The notes beneath the pieces were generated by a model. The model made no database searches. It was not told where the DNA came from and was given only the letters and a program-made list of their open reading frames with translations. Source: Clostridia bacterium (GTDB lineage Bacteria > Bacillota > Clostridia > Oscillospirales > CAG-382). From it: a stretch of DNA of 21,292 nucleotides. The position numbers and the translations under genes were made by a program. Shown piece by piece: positions 19,211-21,292 of this stretch. Location of the stretch: contig CAAEPN010000117.1 in assembly GCA_900757905.1 (NCBI GenBank), positions 1 through 21,292 of the forward strand, given 5' to 3'. The stretch's first letter is position 1; every line of letters begins with the position of its first letter.

Positions 19211-21292
19211 TTAGTCTTTTATCACACGAACCGTCTTAATTTCGAAGTTGGTAAGCGGGAAAGTCACATTGCCGCCAGAGATCGCAAGCTCGGTTTCGTT
19301 ATTTTCAAGCATATCGCAGAGATATGCTTTTTTGATGTCAAAGCCGAAAGAAAGCGTGACATTCGTCTTGCGGTTGGCGCTGTCGTACAGACGAACGATA
19401 TACCCGTTTCCGTCCTCGGCTGCTTTAAAGGTGTCGATGACGGCCGATTCGGCGCTTGAAGCGACCGGTGCGAAGCGCTCCGGAAGCGAACCGGAGGTGT
19501 TTGCCGGAATTTTAAAGGCGGTCATCGGCTTGTTGAGTAAGTAGGCATTTTTTACTGTGTCGGACAGCTCCACAGAACCGGTATGCGGATAAAGCGCATA
19601 GGTGAAGCTGTGATGTCCGCGGTCGGCTACCGGAGACGGATAGGTCGGTGCCTTGAGAAGCGACAGCTTCAACACGTTTTCCTCGCAGCTGTAGCCATAT
19701 TTGCAGTCGTTGAGAAGCGCTGCACCGTAATCGGCCTCCGAAAGGTCGGCCCACTTGTGCGCGCTGACCTCGAACTTTGCCTGATCCCACGACGTATTGC
19801 GGTGGGTGGGACGGGAAATATGACCGAACTGGATCTCATACTTGGCCGCGTCCGTGCGGATGTCAAGCGGAAAAGCCGCTTTGAGGAGTACATGATCCTC
19901 GTGCCAGTCCACTTCGGTCTCAAAGCCGATGAGCTTGCTTGCCGGCGTAAGGTAAATAAACTGCGAAAGCACCGAATTGCGGTAGCTTCTTGTGATCTTC
20001 ACACCGCACTTGCCGGCTGTTTTCACGGTCTCGACCGATGAAACATCGTCGATGAACCACTTTTTCTGCTTGTAGTATTCCGTAATCTCCCATGCGTCGT
20101 AGGAACGCGGGTAATCCTCGTAGATCTCCAAAACATTGGCTTTTTCGCCGTCCGGAATCAGCTCGCGCTTTTCGGCCTTGTCGTATACCGAAACGATGTG
20201 CATGTGTTCATCGAATTCTACGCGGATAAAATCGTTTTCAAGCGATTTTCCGTCTGCGGTGACAGCCGTCGTCTGCGCCGCCGTATCAGAAACAACGGCA
20301 TAGCCGTGTGCCGGAACGTTTTCGGCGTAGATCTCTTTATTGCCGCATGTTACATAGCCGCTCGTTTCAAACGGAGCCGGGTTGTATACAAACACGCCGC
20401 CGTCGGTTTTGATGTTCTTTGCAAGCGCCGAAAGGGAGGAGTCGAGCATTTCCTTCCCGTCTGCAAGAAGCGTGGCATATTCGCGTGCGCTGTCCTCATA
20501 GACCGGCGTGATGGAGGAGCCGGGAATAATATCGTGAAACTGGTTTTTTAAAATGGTGTGCCAACCGTCCGACAGCTTTTTTACGGGATATGCGGCGCCG
20601 GTGAGAAGCATAGCGCAGGACGCGGCGCTTTCAGCGTCCTGATAGAGATATTCGCACTTGCGGTTGTTCTTCTTGTTGGCCGCCTGCGTGGTGTATGTGC
20701 CACGGTGCATTTCAAGATACAGCTCGCCGACCCATTTGGGCGTAAAGCGAAGCTCTTCGGCGCTTTTTTGGAACTGCTCGTGGATTTCGGCAAGCGTATC
20801 GGCCGATTTTTTCATGGTGACCTTGGGAAGTCCCGGCAGACCTTTTTTCAGACGCTCGTAATTCTCGAGCATGTGAGCGGTCGGACCGCCGCCGCCGTCG
20901 CCGAAGCCGAAAGTGGACAAATGCGTGGAGGAATATTTTTTATCCACGTGCTTTTTCATGGAATCGACGATCATCTGCGGGTCAAGACGCTTGACGTAGC
21001 TGTCCGACAGCACGGCGAATACCTCGCTGCCGTCAATGCCCTCCCAGACGAAATTATCGTGCGGAAACGTGTCGGTCTCGCACCAGGAGATTTTTGTGGT
21101 AAAGAATGTGTCTACACCGCATTTTTTCAAGATCTGCGGCAGAGCGGCACTGTAACCGAATACATCGGGCAGCCACAAAATGTGGTTTTCCGCGCCGAAT
21201 TCTTCTTTCATGAACTTCTTTCCGTAGAGGAGCTGACGGATGAGGCTCTCGCCGCTGACGAGATTCGTGTCGGATTCCAGCCACATCGCACC
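19211..21292 (-). CDS. GH38 alpha-mannosidase, C-terminal part (cut by window edge)
   Basis: The frame is open to the last base of the window, so the N-terminus, with the first zinc-binding His-x-Asp, is outside; about 694 residues of a roughly 1000-residue protein are visible. It starts at GAMWLESDTNLVSGESLIRQ and continues into the nucleophile region HILWLPDVFGYSAALPQIL (catalytic Asp in WLPD). Further on are STFGFGDGGGGPT, LYLEMHRGTYTTQAANKKNNR, the conserved NQFHDIIPGSSI with a zinc-ligand His, and then the C-terminal beta-sandwich domains, including DWHEDHVLLKAAFPL and FTYALYPHTG. No signal peptide can be judged. GH38 enzymes of gut Bacillota degrade N-glycans or plant mannosides inside the cell; the linkage specificity is unknown. 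The minus-strand terminator at 19163-19198 ends it, which suggests it closes its operon. Confidence 0.93.
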   Translation of the reverse strand, partial: GAMWLESDTNLVSGESLIRQLLYGKKFMKEEFGAENHILWLPDVFGYSAALPQILKKCGVDTFFTTKISWCETDTFPHDNFVWEGIDGSEVFAVLSDSYVKRLDPQMIVDSMKKHVDKKYSSTHLSTFGFGDGGGGPTAHMLENYERLKKGLPGLPKVTMKKSADTLAEIHEQFQKSAEELRFTPKWVGELYLEMHRGTYTTQAANKKNNRKCEYLYQDAESAASCAMLLTGAAYPVKKLSDGWHTILKNQFHDIIPGSSITPVYEDSAREYATLLADGKEMLDSSLSALAKNIKTDGGVFVYNPAPFETSGYVTCGNKEIYAENVPAHGYAVVSDTAAQTTAVTADGKSLENDFIRVEFDEHMHIVSVYDKAEKRELIPDGEKANVLEIYEDYPRSYDAWEITEYYKQKKWFIDDVSSVETVKTAGKCGVKITRSYRNSVLSQFIYLTPASKLIGFETEVDWHEDHVLLKAAFPLDIRTDAAKYEIQFGHISRPTHRNTSWDQAKFEVSAHKWADLSEADYGAALLNDCKYGYSCEENVLKLSLLKAPTYPSPVADRGHHSFTYALYPHTGSVELSDTVKNAYLLNKPMTAFKIPANTSGSLPERFAPVASSAESAVIDTFKAAEDGNGYIVRLYDSANRKTNVTLSFGFDIKKAYLCDMLENNETELAISGGNVTFPLTNFEIKTVRVIKD

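Overview
The window reads as chromosomal DNA of a Gram-positive member of the Bacillota, most likely an uncultured Clostridia (Eubacteriales/Oscillospirales type). Supporting markers are HPr kinase/phosphorylase, an LtaS-type lipoteichoic acid synthase, Lgt, a YmfF/YmfH M16 pair, a CpsB/C/D (BY-kinase) trio, strong AAGGAGG-type ribosome binding sites and TTGACA/TATAAT promoters. The species cannot be resolved from the sequence alone. I saw no tRNA, rRNA, CRISPR array, transposase or phage gene. Most genes lie on the minus strand.

Layout from left to right. (1) 1-151 is the 3' end of a plus-strand gene, probably a UDP-GlcNAc 2-epimerase, facing a bidirectional terminator at 192-226. (2) 266-3066 (minus) is a probable four-gene transcription unit: an ASRT-family small-molecule-binding protein, a PduL phosphotransacylase, a NifU-like protein and a GGGtGRT protein. 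(3) 3280-5598 (minus) is a compact cpsC-cpsD-cpsB operon for polysaccharide polymerisation control, with its own promoter and terminator. (4) 5724-10603 (minus) is ymfF-ymfH-lgt-folD-shikimate-kinase-like, tightly spaced behind a good promoter whose leader carries a 9-bp inverted repeat. (5) 10810-12722 (minus) is hprK followed by a ROK glucokinase, driven by a near-perfect promoter; it couples sugar phosphorylation to the carbon catabolite repression sensor. (6) 12841-15036 (minus) is an LtaS-like phosphoglycerol transferase with an extra C-terminal TIG-like domain. (7) 15154-15642 (minus) is secG with a long acidic tail. (8) 15809-16405 (minus) is a GNAT acetyltransferase. (9) 16406-16814 is a 409-bp regulatory region with at least three good promoters and a LytTR/AgrA-like pair of direct repeats. 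(10) 16815-17658 (plus) is rplM-rpsI with a terminator. (11) 17775-19157 (plus) is a multi-pass membrane diguanylate cyclase whose N-terminal half resembles an ECF-transporter S component. (12) 19211-21292 (minus) is the C-terminal two thirds of a GH38 alpha-mannosidase, cut by the window edge.

Most of the window is housekeeping: translation (L13, S9, probable EF-P modification accessory proteins), protein export and lipoprotein maturation (SecG, Lgt), envelope polymers (LtaS, CpsBCD, epimerase), one-carbon metabolism (FolD) and sugar use (HprK, ROK kinase, mannosidase). The parts that deserve a second look are the membrane fusion at 17775-19157, the ASRT-PduL-NifU-GGGtGRT unit, the promoter and direct-repeat architecture upstream of the GNAT gene, the acidic SecG tail, and the shikimate-kinase-like protein that lacks the usual shikimate-binding arginine.
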